From Nitrosococcus wardiae (GTDB lineage: Bacteria > Pseudomonadota > Gammaproteobacteria > Nitrosococcales > Nitrosococcaceae), in assembly GCF_004421105.1 (NCBI RefSeq), contig NZ_CP038033.1, positions 639,659 through 703,658 of the forward strand: a DNA stretch of 64,000 nt, given 5' to 3'. The translations under genes were made by a program, and so were the position numbers. The notes beneath the pieces are model-generated. The model was not told the origin of the DNA. It was given only the letters and a program-made list of their open reading frames with translations, and did not search any database. Shown here one piece after another: positions 1 to 10,340 of this stretch (its first letter is position 1; the number at the start of each line of letters is the position of its first letter).

Positions 1-2
1 AA

Positions 3-368
3 GAAGCCGATCAGCTAGGCGATTATCTACGCCGTGATTTAGAAGACGCGGCAAAATATTTGAGCGACACTGGCAAAGCCCTCGGCGACTGGCTCATGCT
101 GGATCTTGAACTCATTGAAGAACAACTGCTAGATACTTTTTCCCAAGTCGCTGATAAAACCCAGCTCGAACTGGCCCTCTGGGCGGAGCAGGCCCGCCAT
201 GCTCAGGATTACTACACGGGCGAGATCGTGGGTATCGGGACCTTTGCCTGCTTAAGTTGCGGCGAACGCCTCCATTTTCATAAGCCAAGCCGCCTACCCT
301 CCTGCCCCAAATGTCACCATACCCTCTTCAAGCGTTTAAAACGAAACCAGCAGAGCGAGAGCATGTAA
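3..368 (+). CDS. DUF1451 zinc-ribbon protein, 5' end cut off by the window
   Basis: The reading frame is open from the first bases of the window, so the true start lies upstream and only about the last 121 codons are seen. The C-terminal part has two cysteine pairs, CLSC and CPKC, spaced as in a rubredoxin-like zinc ribbon, after an acidic helical region. This matches the DUF1451 family (E. coli YbeL) in layout and in the GTFACLSCG segment. The family has no established function. A TTG at 60 could be taken as a start, but the matching sequence continues upstream of it, so I treat the gene as partial. Confidence 0.8.
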   Translation, partial: EADQLGDYLRRDLEDAAKYLSDTGKALGDWLMLDLELIEEQLLDTFSQVADKTQLELALWAEQARHAQDYYTGEIVGIGTFACLSCGERLHFHKPSRLPSCPKCHHTLFKRLKRNQQSESM

Positions 369-580
369 TTTTTACCCCATGCTGAATTGAAAAGCTATTG
401 GAAAATCCCTTTTTGGACAAGGCGGGTTGAGCGTAGCGACCGATTCGCCAGGAATGAACCGGACCGTATGCAGCACGCCCACAGGGTACGGGCCAGGGAT
501 GGCCTGCAACAAATCCAGCAATTCACCTTTCCATGGTGCGCACCGCCATACTCTACACATCCACCAACTTGTCATGAATT
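369..580. other. Gene-free spacer
   Basis: No convincing gene lies here. The short frames on both strands have no recognisable product. A GC-rich patch near 424-450 contains an ACCGATTCGCC motif that also occurs inside the hairpin element near 47.07 kb. The shared stretch is too short to claim a common repeat. Confidence 0.4.
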
Positions 581-606
581 AAAAAAGGGGCGCCGCAGCG
601 CCCCCC
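581..606 (-). terminator. Rho-independent terminator of the porin gene
   Basis: A perfect 7-bp GC stem (GGGGCGC 587-593, GCGCCCC 598-604) with a 4-nt loop lies 23 bases past the porin stop codon. Read on the minus strand it is followed by a run of six T, the classic intrinsic terminator arrangement. Confidence 0.85.
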
Positions 607-628
607 TCAAATTGTTGGAATAATTTGC

Positions 629-2014
629 TTACCAGAAGAAATAACCGCCAACACCCACTACGTCGGCATCCTGCTCCTGACCATCATGCCATTCATTTTC
701 CACACGGGAGTATTCGGCCACCAACTTCAGGTTGGCATTAACATCATGATAGATACCCACCACATAGGATTCCTGTTTATCAATTCGCGCCCCGCCAGCA
801 CCTGCACAATTTATATCATTAGGACGAAGGCGGCAAAGTTCATCATTATTGGTCTCATCCGCTTCTGAGCGGCCATAGCTTGCTGCCACTTTGGTGCGGT
901 CCATGATGGTGTAGCCCCCCTGGACCAGCCAGCCCCTGTTGTCACGCTTCTCCCCGGTCGCATCTAGAGAATCTGCATCCAGGAGGAAGGAGGTCCCCAA
1001 GCCCTCACCATCGTAGTAGGAACCCGTAACCTCAAAGCCCATAAACTGGATTTGCGTGCCTGCGGTCCAACCCCAGGCCTCCACCTCGGTACCATTTTGG
1101 AACTCCGCATCCTGCCACATTCCCGCGCCCCAAACCTGGTAGCTGCCATTATTGAAGGTGCCAGCATAGCTGATTTCACCTTCGGCGCGGGGAGTATCGG
1201 TCTCGGTGGCGCAGTTCACGCCGCTAGCAACAGGAATTAGATTGCCCGTCACTGGATTAATAACGCTACCTTCACCGCAGATTTGGGAAGGATCCACCCC
1301 CGCCAAAGCTACCTTGAAGCCCATCATGTCAGGGCTGCTCCAACGAATCTGGGAGTTAAAGTTTGGATAGAGGTAGCCATAACCAATCCGTCCCAGGGTA
1401 AACCCGCCTCCGTGGACGTCGCCGGTGGCACCCACACCAAATAGGGTCTGGTCAGTAAGGATATTTTTGCCCATGAACAGGGACAAAGTCCGCCCTAGAA
1501 GGACCTGACCAAAGGCCCCATCTACGGTAAAGAAGGCTTCCCGGAACTCAATATTGGAGCCTAAATCATCTGTAGAATCACTTCTTACTTTGCCGATACC
1601 CTGATGACCGATACCATTTTCAATACCGAGATCACTGTTCTTGGTATTGGCATTGTTGGTCTGACCCGCAAAGCTAACCCGGGCCCCCATATCTAAACCA
1701 TTCCAGGTGGGCGCCTTCACATTGAAGCTAAATAAGGCCGGCATGAGGCCGGTGCGGAAACGGCTAGATTCCACGCCTGTTCTGACAAGCTGACCGTTCT
1801 CATCTATAAAGGTATTGCCGGAAATGTTGCCACCAATCACTCCCATAGGCAGTTCTTCTGTGTCGCTATAGACATAGAACTGGTTGATATTACCGTCAAA
1901 GCTGACTTCCCAACCATTCTCCCCGCCCACCACAACGACAGCCCCTGCAGGCAGCGAGAGCCCCATGGCGGCAGCAGCAGCCACAGCGAGCTTGGTTTTC
2001 TTAAAGTTTTTCAT
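629..2014 (-). CDS. Outer-membrane porin
   Basis: This 461-residue protein has a clear signal peptide: a lysine-rich start, an alanine-rich core and a likely cut after LPAGA near residue 25. The rest is rich in glycine, aromatic residues and alternating polar/hydrophobic stretches, and ends in YFFW. A terminal aromatic residue is the usual signal for insertion of beta-barrels by the BAM complex. Length and composition fit a 16-strand general porin allowing diffusion of small solutes. A strong AAGAAGGGGG ribosome site precedes the ATG. The gene stands alone with its own terminator. Substrate specificity cannot be read from the sequence. Confidence 0.8.
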   Translation of the reverse strand: MKNFKKTKLAVAAAAAMGLSLPAGAVVVVGGENGWEVSFDGNINQFYVYSDTEELPMGVIGGNISGNTFIDENGQLVRTGVESSRFRTGLMPALFSFNVKAPTWNGLDMGARVSFAGQTNNANTKNSDLGIENGIGHQGIGKVRSDSTDDLGSNIEFREAFFTVDGAFGQVLLGRTLSLFMGKNILTDQTLFGVGATGDVHGGGFTLGRIGYGYLYPNFNSQIRWSSPDMMGFKVALAGVDPSQICGEGSVINPVTGNLIPVASGVNCATETDTPRAEGEISYAGTFNNGSYQVWGAGMWQDAEFQNGTEVEAWGWTAGTQIQFMGFEVTGSYYDGEGLGTSFLLDADSLDATGEKRDNRGWLVQGGYTIMDRTKVAASYGRSEADETNNDELCRLRPNDINCAGAGGARIDKQESYVVGIYHDVNANLKLVAEYSRVENEWHDGQEQDADVVGVGGYFFW

Positions 2015-2427
2015 AAATACCCCCTTCTTCAGTAGAAGCTGATTATCATCATGACCCTAAACCCTGCGGTCTGAAGCGCTTGTGGCATTCTAGCCACTTT
2101 AAAAGTGATTGCAATACTTTTTTACAACAGTGTTATCGAACCCTACCCCTCGTCACTGCCCTTACCTATCGACAGGGTCATCTTGATCTTTAAATTTTCT
2201 TTATCTCAAGATGTTGTTTCAATACTCAAAGAATCTTCTTTAAGTTTTATACCATAGGGAACGTTTGATCAACATCCCGTTACATTTAATTTTATTTTTT
2301 GAATTTTCAATACCTTGTAACTTTCCATGGGAACGATAGCTTTTTTTATGGGAGGCTACCTTAATGCCTTTTCTGTATTATTTCTGCAACAGAAATTTAT
2401 GTCCATCATTGGAGAAGAAGCAAGGGC
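2015..2427. other. AT-rich intergenic region between divergent genes
   Basis: About 410 bases separate the divergent porin and Uma2 genes, so the porin promoter and probably that of the Uma2 gene must lie here. The stretch 2180-2400 is strongly AT-rich with several T runs. I found no convincing -35/-10 pair, operator palindrome or small gene. Confidence 0.5.
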
Positions 2428-2475
2428 ATGCTAAATTTTATTAAGTTGGCTTACCACCTACACAGGTACGATGTG

Positions 2476-3045
2476 ATGACATCCCAGGCTAGGATACGCT
2501 TCTTAAGTCCTGAAGAATATTTAGCAAGTGAATTAGGTAGTCACGTCCGCCACGAGTATATTGCTGGACGAGTCTTTGCCATGGTAGGAGCAAGCCAAAG
2601 GCACAATCTTATCGCCGGGAACATCCATTTTGCCCTTCGCAGCCACCTACGAGGAGGTCCCTGCAGGGCTTTCATCTCAGAGATGAAGGTCCGTATTGGG
2701 AGCGCGGACTCGTTCTATTATCCCGATGTGGTGGTCAGTTGCGCCCCTGACGATAAGGAACCTTATTATTTAACGCAGCCCTGCCTCATTGCCGAAGTCC
2801 TATCCCCAGCGACAGAGGCCATCGACCGGCGGGAGAAACCGCTGGCCTACCAGCAATTACCCAGTCTTAAGGAATACCTATTAGTTTCCCAAGAGCAACC
2901 AAAGGTGGAACTCTATCGGCGCCGCGATGAAGATGAATGGTGGCTAGAAGCCTATGAGGCGGGTGAAACTATACTATTGGAATCTTTGAACAGGGCATTG
3001 CCCTTGGCAGTGGTCTATGAAGACCTGTCAGCCACTTCTCCCTAA
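2476..3045 (+). CDS. Uma2 family (DUF820) PD-(D/E)XK-like protein
   Basis: The protein has the pattern of the Uma2 family, putative restriction-endonuclease-fold proteins common in cyanobacteria. It shows an N-terminal SPEEYLA, then HEYIAGRVFAMVGAS with a following HN, then PDVVVSC, then EVLSPATEAIDRREK. The acidic residues of PDVVV and the Glu of EVLSP are the expected metal ligands. No biological role is established for the family. An ATG at 2428 would add 16 residues not typical of the family. It has a GGAG about 14 bases upstream, so either start is possible. The gene stands alone in this window. Confidence 0.75.
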   Translation: MTSQARIRFLSPEEYLASELGSHVRHEYIAGRVFAMVGASQRHNLIAGNIHFALRSHLRGGPCRAFISEMKVRIGSADSFYYPDVVVSCAPDDKEPYYLTQPCLIAEVLSPATEAIDRREKPLAYQQLPSLKEYLLVSQEQPKVELYRRRDEDEWWLEAYEAGETILLESLNRALPLAVVYEDLSATSP

Positions 3046-3164
3046 AGAAAGAGGCTTATAGCTGTACTCCCTCAATCCCTATGAGATCAACGCACGCTAC
3101 ATTGGCCATCAAAAGCACGGAGAGGCCTATAAAGAGAATGTTAATTTCTGGGATGAGTATGAAA
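3046..3164. other. Spacer with a possible gene remnant
   Basis: The plus-strand frame starting after a stop at 3059-3061 is open into the end of tadA. It encodes protein-like sequence containing NPYEINARYIG and KENVNFWDEYE. It has no start codon and no family I recognise. It may be the tail of a lost gene, or chance. Confidence 0.25.
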
Positions 3165-3614
3165 TCACCGCCGGGCACGGAAAAAGGCAGACAGGATTTC
3201 CCCACAGGGTTCTGCTAGAACACCTCCTTGGCATTGGACCTGATGGTTGAGAAGGTCTCCGGGAAGAATGCTCAACACGCTCCCTGCTGCCCCCCCTTTA
3301 GGATCAAAGGCCCCGAAAACCACCCGCTGAATTCTAGCTTGGATGATGGCACCAGCACACATGGCGCAGGGCTCCAAAGTGACATAAAGGGTCGTCCCCA
3401 CTAAACGGTAATTGCCAAGCTGCTGGCTAGCCGCGCGAATGGCCTGGATCTCAGCATGGGCGGTAGGATCCTTGGCGATAATAGGGCAATTCCAACCCTC
3501 GGCAACCATTTCCCCTTCCTGCACCAACACTGCCCCTACCGGGACCTCTCCCCTTTCTTCAGCATGCCGCGCCAAGGCCAAGGCATAGTGCATCCATTCT
3601 ATGTCCCCGTTCAT
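3165..3614 (-). CDS. tadA: tRNA-specific adenosine deaminase
   Basis: TadA deaminates adenosine 34 to inosine in the anticodon of tRNA-Arg(ACG), which permits wobble decoding. The 149-residue protein has the cytidine/adenosine deaminase zinc site: HAE (His53, Glu55 as proton shuttle) and PCAMC (Cys83, Cys86). Its length fits the family. It follows guaA closely on the same strand with a 30-base gap, so guaB-guaA-tadA may be cotranscribed. Confidence 0.93.
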   Translation of the reverse strand: MNGDIEWMHYALALARHAEERGEVPVGAVLVQEGEMVAEGWNCPIIAKDPTAHAEIQAIRAASQQLGNYRLVGTTLYVTLEPCAMCAGAIIQARIQRVVFGAFDPKGGAAGSVLSILPGDLLNHQVQCQGGVLAEPCGEILSAFFRARR

Positions 3615-3644
3615 GGGAAAGAGTATTTCCGCGATAAGTCTTGA

Positions 3645-5219
3645 TTACTCCCACTCGATAGTGGCGGGCGGCTTTCCGGAAATATCATAGGTGACCCGGG
3701 AAATACCCGAGACTTCATTAATAATGCGGCGGGAAACATGATCCAGAAAATCATAGGGCAAATGGGCCCAGCGGGCAGTCATAAAGTCCACGCTCTCCAC
3801 CGCCCGCAACGCAACCACAAAATCATAGCACCGCCCATCCCCCATTACGCCAACGGATTTTACCGGCAAGAATACGGCAAAGGCCTGACTCACCTTATCG
3901 TACCAATCATGGGCGTGTAATTCTTCAATGAAAATAGCATCCGCCAGGCGGAGCAGATCCGCATATTCCTTTTTAACTTCCCCTAAAATCCGCACCCCAA
4001 GCCCTGGCCCTGGAAAAGGGTGTCGATAAACAAGATCAAAAGGCAAGCCTAGTTCAGTGCCCAGATGACGCACCTCATCCTTGAATAACTCCCGTAGGGG
4101 TTCAAGGAGCTTCAAATTGAGTTCCTCGGGCAACCCCCCCACATTGTGGTGGGACTTGATGACCTGCGCCTTTCCCGTTTTACCCCCTGCCGATTCAATC
4201 ACATCAGGATAGATCGTGCCCTGAGCGAGCCACTGGACATTAGGCAACTTGGCCGCCGCCTCCTCAAAGACCTCGATAAATACTCGCCCAATGATTTTCC
4301 GTTTGGCCTCTGGATCAACCACCCCGGCCAAGGCTTCCAAAAACCGGGATTCGGCATCGATGCGGATGACCTTGATCCCCAGATGACGGGCAAAAGTGGC
4401 CATGACCTGATCCGCCTCTCCCCGTCGCAGCAGGCCATTGTCCACGAATACGCAAATGAGTTGGTTACCAATAGCCTTGTGCAACAAAGCCGCAGCAACA
4501 GAAGAATCAACTCCACCGGAGAGCCCTAGCAGCACCGTATCAGTACCTACTTTAGCCCTTATTTTTTCAATGCTCTCAGCGATAATATGGCCGGGTTTCC
4601 ATAAGGCTTCACAGCCGCAAATCCCATGAACAAAGCGTTCCAGAATGCGAGCCCCCTGGCGGGTATGGGTCACCTCCGGGTGAAACTGGAGACCATAGAA
4701 GCGCCGTGCCTCATCCGCCATCGCTGCCAGAGGAGCATAATCCGTCGAAGCAATCCGCTCAAACCCCTCGGGCAGGCTAATCACCCGATCGCCATGGCTC
4801 ATCCAGACATCCAACAGGGCCTCACCCTCAGCGGTAGTATGGTCCTCTATGTTCTGAAGTAACTGGGAATGGCCATGGACACCGACCTGAGCATAACCAT
4901 ACTCCCGGTGGCTGGAAACCTCCACCTTGCCCCCCAATTGAGCCGCCATCGCCTGCATGCCATAGCAAATTCCCAGTAATGGCACTCCCAGCTTAAACAC
5001 CAACGGAGAGACCCGGGGAGCGGTTTCCCCCACGGTAGATGACGGTCCTCCGGAAAGGATAATCCCCCGAGGAGCAAAGGACTGCAGAGCCTTCTCATCT
5101 AGGTCGTAAGGATGGATCTCGCAATAGACCCCCACCTCCCGGACGCGGCGGGCAATCAGCTGGGTATATTGGGAACCAAAATCAAGGATCAGGATACGGT
5201 GGCTGTAAAGATCACTCAT
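3645..5219 (-). CDS. guaA: GMP synthase (glutamine-hydrolysing)
   Basis: GuaA converts XMP to GMP using ATP and ammonia from glutamine. The class I glutamine amidotransferase domain comes first, with nucleophile Cys85 in GICYGMQ and a HPEVTHT segment for the His/Glu of the triad. The ATP pyrophosphatase domain follows with the PP-loop GLSGGVDSS, then the dimerisation domain ending [13 protein letters not shown] chose the ATG at 5219, giving 524 residues. The longer frame to 5273 would overlap guaB and add unrelated sequence. Only one base separates guaB's stop from this start, indicating translational coupling. Confidence 0.96.
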   Translation of the reverse strand: MSDLYSHRILILDFGSQYTQLIARRVREVGVYCEIHPYDLDEKALQSFAPRGIILSGGPSSTVGETAPRVSPLVFKLGVPLLGICYGMQAMAAQLGGKVEVSSHREYGYAQVGVHGHSQLLQNIEDHTTAEGEALLDVWMSHGDRVISLPEGFERIASTDYAPLAAMADEARRFYGLQFHPEVTHTRQGARILERFVHGICGCEALWKPGHIIAESIEKIRAKVGTDTVLLGLSGGVDSSVAAALLHKAIGNQLICVFVDNGLLRRGEADQVMATFARHLGIKVIRIDAESRFLEALAGVVDPEAKRKIIGRVFIEVFEEAAAKLPNVQWLAQGTIYPDVIESAGGKTGKAQVIKSHHNVGGLPEELNLKLLEPLRELFKDEVRHLGTELGLPFDLVYRHPFPGPGLGVRILGEVKKEYADLLRLADAIFIEELHAHDWYDKVSQAFAVFLPVKSVGVMGDGRCYDFVVALRAVESVDFMTARWAHLPYDFLDHVSRRIINEVSGISRVTYDISGKPPATIEWE

Positions 5220-5220
5220 T

Positions 5221-6731
<1,511 letters not shown>

Positions 6732-6773
6732 CGGATTTTCACCACCAAATGCCCAGTGTATTATTATTAAAAA

Positions 6774-8132
6774 ATGGCTAATGTGTTTTCCACCCCAAAA
6801 TCTACACGGGATATCTACACCATATCACGCTTAGCGCGTGAAGTCCGATACGTTCTGGAAAGTCGTTTTCCCCTACTTTGGGTTGAAGGGGAGATATCTA
6901 ACTTATCGCAACCCTCCTCTGGGCATTTTTATTTTACGCTTAAGGACAAAACAGCCCAGGTACGCTGCGCCATGTTTCGCAACCGCAACCGTCTGCTGGG
7001 ATTTTCCCTTGAAAATGGGATGCAAGTGCTGGCACGGGTTCAGGTGGGCCTCTATGAAACCCGTGGCGAATTCCAACTGGTAGTCGAATACTTGGAAGAA
7101 GCAGGGGATGGGGCCCTGCGGCGAGCCTTTGAAGAACTCAAGCAGAGGCTCTCTGCCGAAGGACTGTTTGCCCCTGAACATAAGCGCTCCCTCCCCACTC
7201 TACCCAGACAAGTAGGAGTCATCACCTCCCCTTCAGGCGCCGCTATCCGGGATATCCTAAGCGTTCTCAAACGGCGTTTCCCAGCAATCCCCATCCTCAT
7301 TTATCCCGTTCCTGTCCAAGGGGAAGGAGCATCTCAGAAAATCATTGCGGCTATTACTAAGGCTGAACAGCGCTGCGATTGCGATCTCCTGATCCTGGCT
7401 CGAGGCGGCGGTTCCCTGGAAGATCTTTGGGCTTTTAATGAAGAAACATTAGCTCGCGCTATCTACAATTGCAGCCTTCCCATAATCTGTGGTGTCGGCC
7501 ATGAAATAGACTTCACCATTGCCGATTTTGTCGCCGATCAACGGGCGCCTACTCCCTCGGCAGCAGCGGAAATAGCGGTTCCCGATAGCCGGGAATGGCG
7601 CCAGCACTTTCTGAATCTCCAACAACGGCTTGGCTTTCTATTCCAGCAACATTTACGACACTTACGGCACTCGCTTGAAGGTTTGACCAAGCGCTTCCGC
7701 CACCCCCATGCCCGGCTGCAAGAGGGGGCGCAACGGGTGGATGAATTAGAACAGCGCCTTCATCGCGCCTATACTACCCTGGAAAGAGAACGGTTCCACC
7801 AACTAGAAGGGCTGCTGACCCACCTGCGAAGATTAAGCCCAGCGCAGTGTTTAGAAGTTTACCGCGCGCGCCTGGTGGATCTAGACCGGCGTCTTCATGC
7901 CTCTCCACAGCAACGCTTAGAACAGCAACGAACGCGGCTTGAGATGGCGCAACGGGCTCTTCAAGCGGTAAGCCCCCAGGCAACATTAGAGAGAGGATAC
8001 GCCATCGTCACTGGGCCCCAGGGAGTCCTGCTACGTAAAGCCAGTCAGGTCGAGCCTGGGGCAAGGATCGAGGCCCGCTTAGCAAGGGGTCGTATTCGCG
8101 GTGAGATTACAAAAATTCTGGATGAGATCTAG
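6774..8132 (+). CDS. xseA: Exodeoxyribonuclease VII large subunit
   Basis: XseA is the catalytic subunit of exonuclease VII, which degrades single-stranded DNA in both directions and works with the small subunit XseB (not in this window). The 452-residue protein begins with an OB-fold (LWVEGEISN, GHFYFTLKD). The catalytic core follows with GVITSPSGAAIRDI, LARGGGSLEDLW and GVGHEIDFTIAD, then a long coiled-coil region at about 270-390 and a C-terminal segment with ERGYAIV. All are family hallmarks. It is divergent from guaB. Confidence 0.95.
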   Translation: MANVFSTPKSTRDIYTISRLAREVRYVLESRFPLLWVEGEISNLSQPSSGHFYFTLKDKTAQVRCAMFRNRNRLLGFSLENGMQVLARVQVGLYETRGEFQLVVEYLEEAGDGALRRAFEELKQRLSAEGLFAPEHKRSLPTLPRQVGVITSPSGAAIRDILSVLKRRFPAIPILIYPVPVQGEGASQKIIAAITKAEQRCDCDLLILARGGGSLEDLWAFNEETLARAIYNCSLPIICGVGHEIDFTIADFVADQRAPTPSAAAEIAVPDSREWRQHFLNLQQRLGFLFQQHLRHLRHSLEGLTKRFRHPHARLQEGAQRVDELEQRLHRAYTTLERERFHQLEGLLTHLRRLSPAQCLEVYRARLVDLDRRLHASPQQRLEQQRTRLEMAQRALQAVSPQATLERGYAIVTGPQGVLLRKASQVEPGARIEARLARGRIRGEITKILDEI

Positions 8133-8237
8133 CAACCATTGGAGTTCGCCAGGGCGAGCTGCGGTTCGCTCCCTTCTCGTCTTACTAGCAAAGTTTTAAA
8201 GGTTAAGGTTTAAGTCTTTGCTTTTTTAAAAAATAAA
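8133..8237. other. Downstream spacer of xseA
   Basis: Non-coding sequence between xseA and a minus-strand terminator. No gene is visible. Confidence 0.4.
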
Positions 8238-8267
8238 GGAGAGCTTGAACTGAATTTCAAGCTCTCC
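8238..8267 (-). terminator. Rho-independent terminator facing the mini-lipoprotein genes
   Basis: A perfect 12-bp stem (GGAGAGCTTGAA and its complement at 8256-8267) with a 6-nt loop is followed on the minus strand by a T-rich tract. It lies 167 bases past the stop of the first small lipoprotein gene and probably ends that transcript. Confidence 0.75.
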
Positions 8268-8433
8268 TGGCCTTAACTTATTATCCGCTACACCTTTTTA
8301 TCTGAAGCTGCTTAGAGTAAAGGCCAATCGCTTATCCTCGAAGATAAAAGCATAAAAACTGGCCCACGCAAAACCCTTTTGCATTGCCTCTAGTGCAGCT
8401 AAGAAGTTTCTTCCCTTTTAAGGTGTACACGCT

Positions 8434-8568
8434 TTAGCGATTAAATTGCTCAATGAAGGACGATTGAGTGGGCTCATCAGGCGCCATATCAGACTTTTCA
8501 CACCCTGCCAGTCCTATCGTAAAAGCAACGGCACACAGCAGTAACAGACCAAACTTTACTGACTTCAC
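8434..8568 (-). CDS. 44-residue lipoprotein, copy A
   Basis: A GTG-started frame of 44 codons is preceded by a strong GGGAGAAGG ribosome site. The product starts MKSVKFGLLLLC, has one hydrophobic helix and a lipobox LAGC with Cys23, so about 22 residues of acidic, Ser/Gln-rich peptide would remain after lipidation. It ends FIEQFNR. The neighbouring gene at 8700-8834 encodes a paralogue of identical length with the same start, lipobox position, central DM-P and terminal NR. The size resembles entericidin-type small lipoproteins, but the sequences do not match those. Function unknown. Confidence 0.75.
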   Translation of the reverse strand: MKSVKFGLLLLCAVAFTIGLAGCEKSDMAPDEPTQSSFIEQFNR

Positions 8569-8638
8569 AACCTTCTCCCTTATGCTTATATGCTTAATTA
8601 ACTAAATAAAATTTATCTTTCCCTGTAGTTATATTCTA

Positions 8639-8660
8639 CCTTCCCTCAGCCTTCCCTCAG
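8639..8660. repeat. Tandem 11-bp direct repeat
   Basis: CCTTCCCTCAG occurs twice in immediate succession (8639-8649 and 8650-8660), between the two small lipoprotein genes. It may be a replication-slippage duplication. No function is evident. Confidence 0.6.
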
Positions 8661-8699
8661 CACGGGTGGAACCCCTTATAAAGCATAAGCGTATAGACT

Positions 8700-8834
8700 T
8701 TAGCGATTGAGTTGGCTAAAGGGCGACGAACTTTCCGGTGACATATCCGCCGGTCCTTCTCCAGTACACCCGACCACTCCTATTGCAAGGGTTAAAGCGC
8801 ATAGAGCCAACAAACAGCGTCTTAACGATTTCAT
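8700..8834 (-). CDS. 44-residue lipoprotein, copy B
   Basis: An ATG-started 44-codon frame with a GGGAGAAAG ribosome site. The product starts MKSLRRCLLALCAL and has a hydrophobic helix and a lipobox VVGC with Cys23, followed by a short tail containing ADMSPESSSPF and ending QLNR. It is a paralogue of the gene at 8434-8568, with the same length, lipobox position and end, which argues strongly that both are real. The two tails share little beyond the pattern, so they have diverged since duplication. Probable periplasmic-facing lipid-anchored peptides of unknown role. Confidence 0.78.
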   Translation of the reverse strand: MKSLRRCLLALCALTLAIGVVGCTGEGPADMSPESSSPFSQLNR

Positions 8835-8971
8835 AAAGCTTTCTCCCTTTTGTGATTAGACTGAGGTTTATGACTTCCTGTAATACAACAATTAAATTCC
8901 CTCAAGAAAATATTTAGCAAAATTTTGAGAAAAAGCAAGGCCTTTTTGGAAAAAATCTTACCCGGGGAAAC

Positions 8972-9015
8972 AAAAAAGGCATCTCCTAGTAGGCGTGGAT
9001 CCTTCTTAGGATGCC
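8972..9015 (-). terminator. Probable terminator of the TonB2-type operon
   Basis: An imperfect stem pairs GGCAT+CCTA (8978-8988) with TAGG+ATGCC (9007-9015), and a run of six T follows on the minus strand. It overlaps the stop codon of the TPR gene, the last gene of the operon. Confidence 0.5.
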
Positions 9016-10340
9016 CCTCCCCCGGATAGTTTTTGCTTTCGGAGAGCTTGTAAATGTTTGATCCAGTGGTTAGCCCGTTTGGCATATTCCGGTGACCGCC
9101 GGGCCACCTCTAAGGCCTCAATGGCCTCAGCTAATTGTCCCTGCTCGTAATGCACTTGTCCCAATAGAAATTGAGCTTGCCCTACACTATCCAACCCCCC
9201 TTTGCGTAGGGCCTGCTGTAGGGCAACGCTAGCCTCATCCCACCGCTGAAGTTCCATGAAGAGCTGGGCTCGGCGCAAATCCGCCTTACCCTTTTGGCTC
9301 CCTTGCCCCGCCTTACTTAGAGCCTCAATTCCTTTCTCCCATTCCCGAGCGGCGATCCAACTATTGGCCAAACGCTCCCAATTCTGGGTGGTGCGCTTGA
9401 TGGCCCCTGTTTCTAGGGCCTGTTGCAAAATCTGCGCTCCCTTATAAGGAATATTAAGGGAACGGTAAAAATCAGAAAGGTAGAGCAATGCCTGACCCTC
9501 AAGGTGCCCCATTTTTTCCGCCAAGGCTTGTACTGCCAGCGCTCGCTTATCTTTGTTGATTTCCGAATATACAGCGGCTAGCTGTTTCCAGTAACGCTCA
9601 TTTTTAGGCTGCAATTCGATCAGTGTCTCTAACACCTGGGCGGCCTGCGAATATTGCTTTAATTCCAAGCGCGCTGCCAGGTGCAGTTGATACCAAGACT
9701 CTTGGGGTTCCTCAGCAAGCTTGATAGCCGCCATGATAGGAGGAATCACTTTAGCGTACTGCTCTAAATGATAATAGGCACTAGCCGCCAACACGTGGGC
9801 TTCTGGGGGAGGCGCTTTTGCTTCCTTCAACCAGACCTCTAGAAACCTAATCCCCTCTCCATATTGCTCCGTGGCGATATAAAGCTGGGCTAGACTGTAG
9901 CGCAAATCACGACCAACCTCTGCGGGTAACGCATCCAGGGCCAGACTGGCCTTGAAGGCTTGGATCGCCCTAGAATAATCCTCTACCGAGGAGTAAACAT
10001 ACCCAAGGGTTTGCAGGACCACTGCCTCTTCATAAGCATTCTGTTGACCTGAACCCTTGACCTGCTTTTGGAGTCCCGTCAGCTTTTCCACCGCCTGCTG
10101 GTACTTCTGCTGGTCCATGAGTTTATGGACCGCCGTCAGTGCCTCATAAGTACGGGGAGAAAGCAAGTAGGGGTCAGCCGCTTGGGCAGTCAAACATAAC
10201 AGCGAGGCCATCCCCATGGCACTGCCCAAAAGCAAACCCTGAAACCGACCTCGGTCTCCTATTGCCAAGGCGAAGGCGACCGCACCCTTTTCTAGCCAGG
10301 GGTGCAAACAAAAGCATCGGATCAACGCTTGCCTCTTCAT
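9006..10340 (-). CDS. TPR-repeat periplasmic protein of the TonB2-type system
   Basis: The protein has 444 residues. A hydrophobic segment near 33-53 ending in AQAA is probably a late signal sequence. The remainder is helical tetratricopeptide-like repeats with the usual small/aromatic pattern (for example ALQTLGYVYSS, LAQLYIATEQYGEG, AAVYSEINKDKRALA). TPR proteins close TtpC-ExbB-ExbD-TonB2 clusters in Vibrio and relatives, where they assist energy transduction. Its start overlaps the tonB stop by 4 bases, so it is translationally coupled. The N-terminus is unusually long, and an internal Met near residue 41 is an alternative start. Confidence 0.8.
   Translation of the reverse strand: MKRQALIRCFCLHPWLEKGAVAFALAIGDRGRFQGLLLGSAMGMASLLCLTAQAADPYLLSPRTYEALTAVHKLMDQQKYQQAVEKLTGLQKQVKGSGQQNAYEEAVVLQTLGYVYSSVEDYSRAIQAFKASLALDALPAEVGRDLRYSLAQLYIATEQYGEGIRFLEVWLKEAKAPPPEAHVLAASAYYHLEQYAKVIPPIMAAIKLAEEPQESWYQLHLAARLELKQYSQAAQVLETLIELQPKNERYWKQLAAVYSEINKDKRALAVQALAEKMGHLEGQALLYLSDFYRSLNIPYKGAQILQQALETGAIKRTTQNWERLANSWIAAREWEKGIEALSKAGQGSQKGKADLRRAQLFMELQRWDEASVALQQALRKGGLDSVGQAQFLLGQVHYEQGQLAEAIEALEVARRSPEYAKRANHWIKHLQALRKQKLSGGGAS

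Noticed and set aside
2030-2060. Fur-box-like GATTATCATCATGA near the porin start
   Set aside because: It matches only part of the Fur consensus and AT-rich sequence here makes chance matches likely.
8831-9085. 84-codon minus-strand frame covering the mini-lipoprotein start and the TPR gene end
   Set aside because: It overlaps the operon terminator and two better-supported genes, and its product has no recognisable feature.
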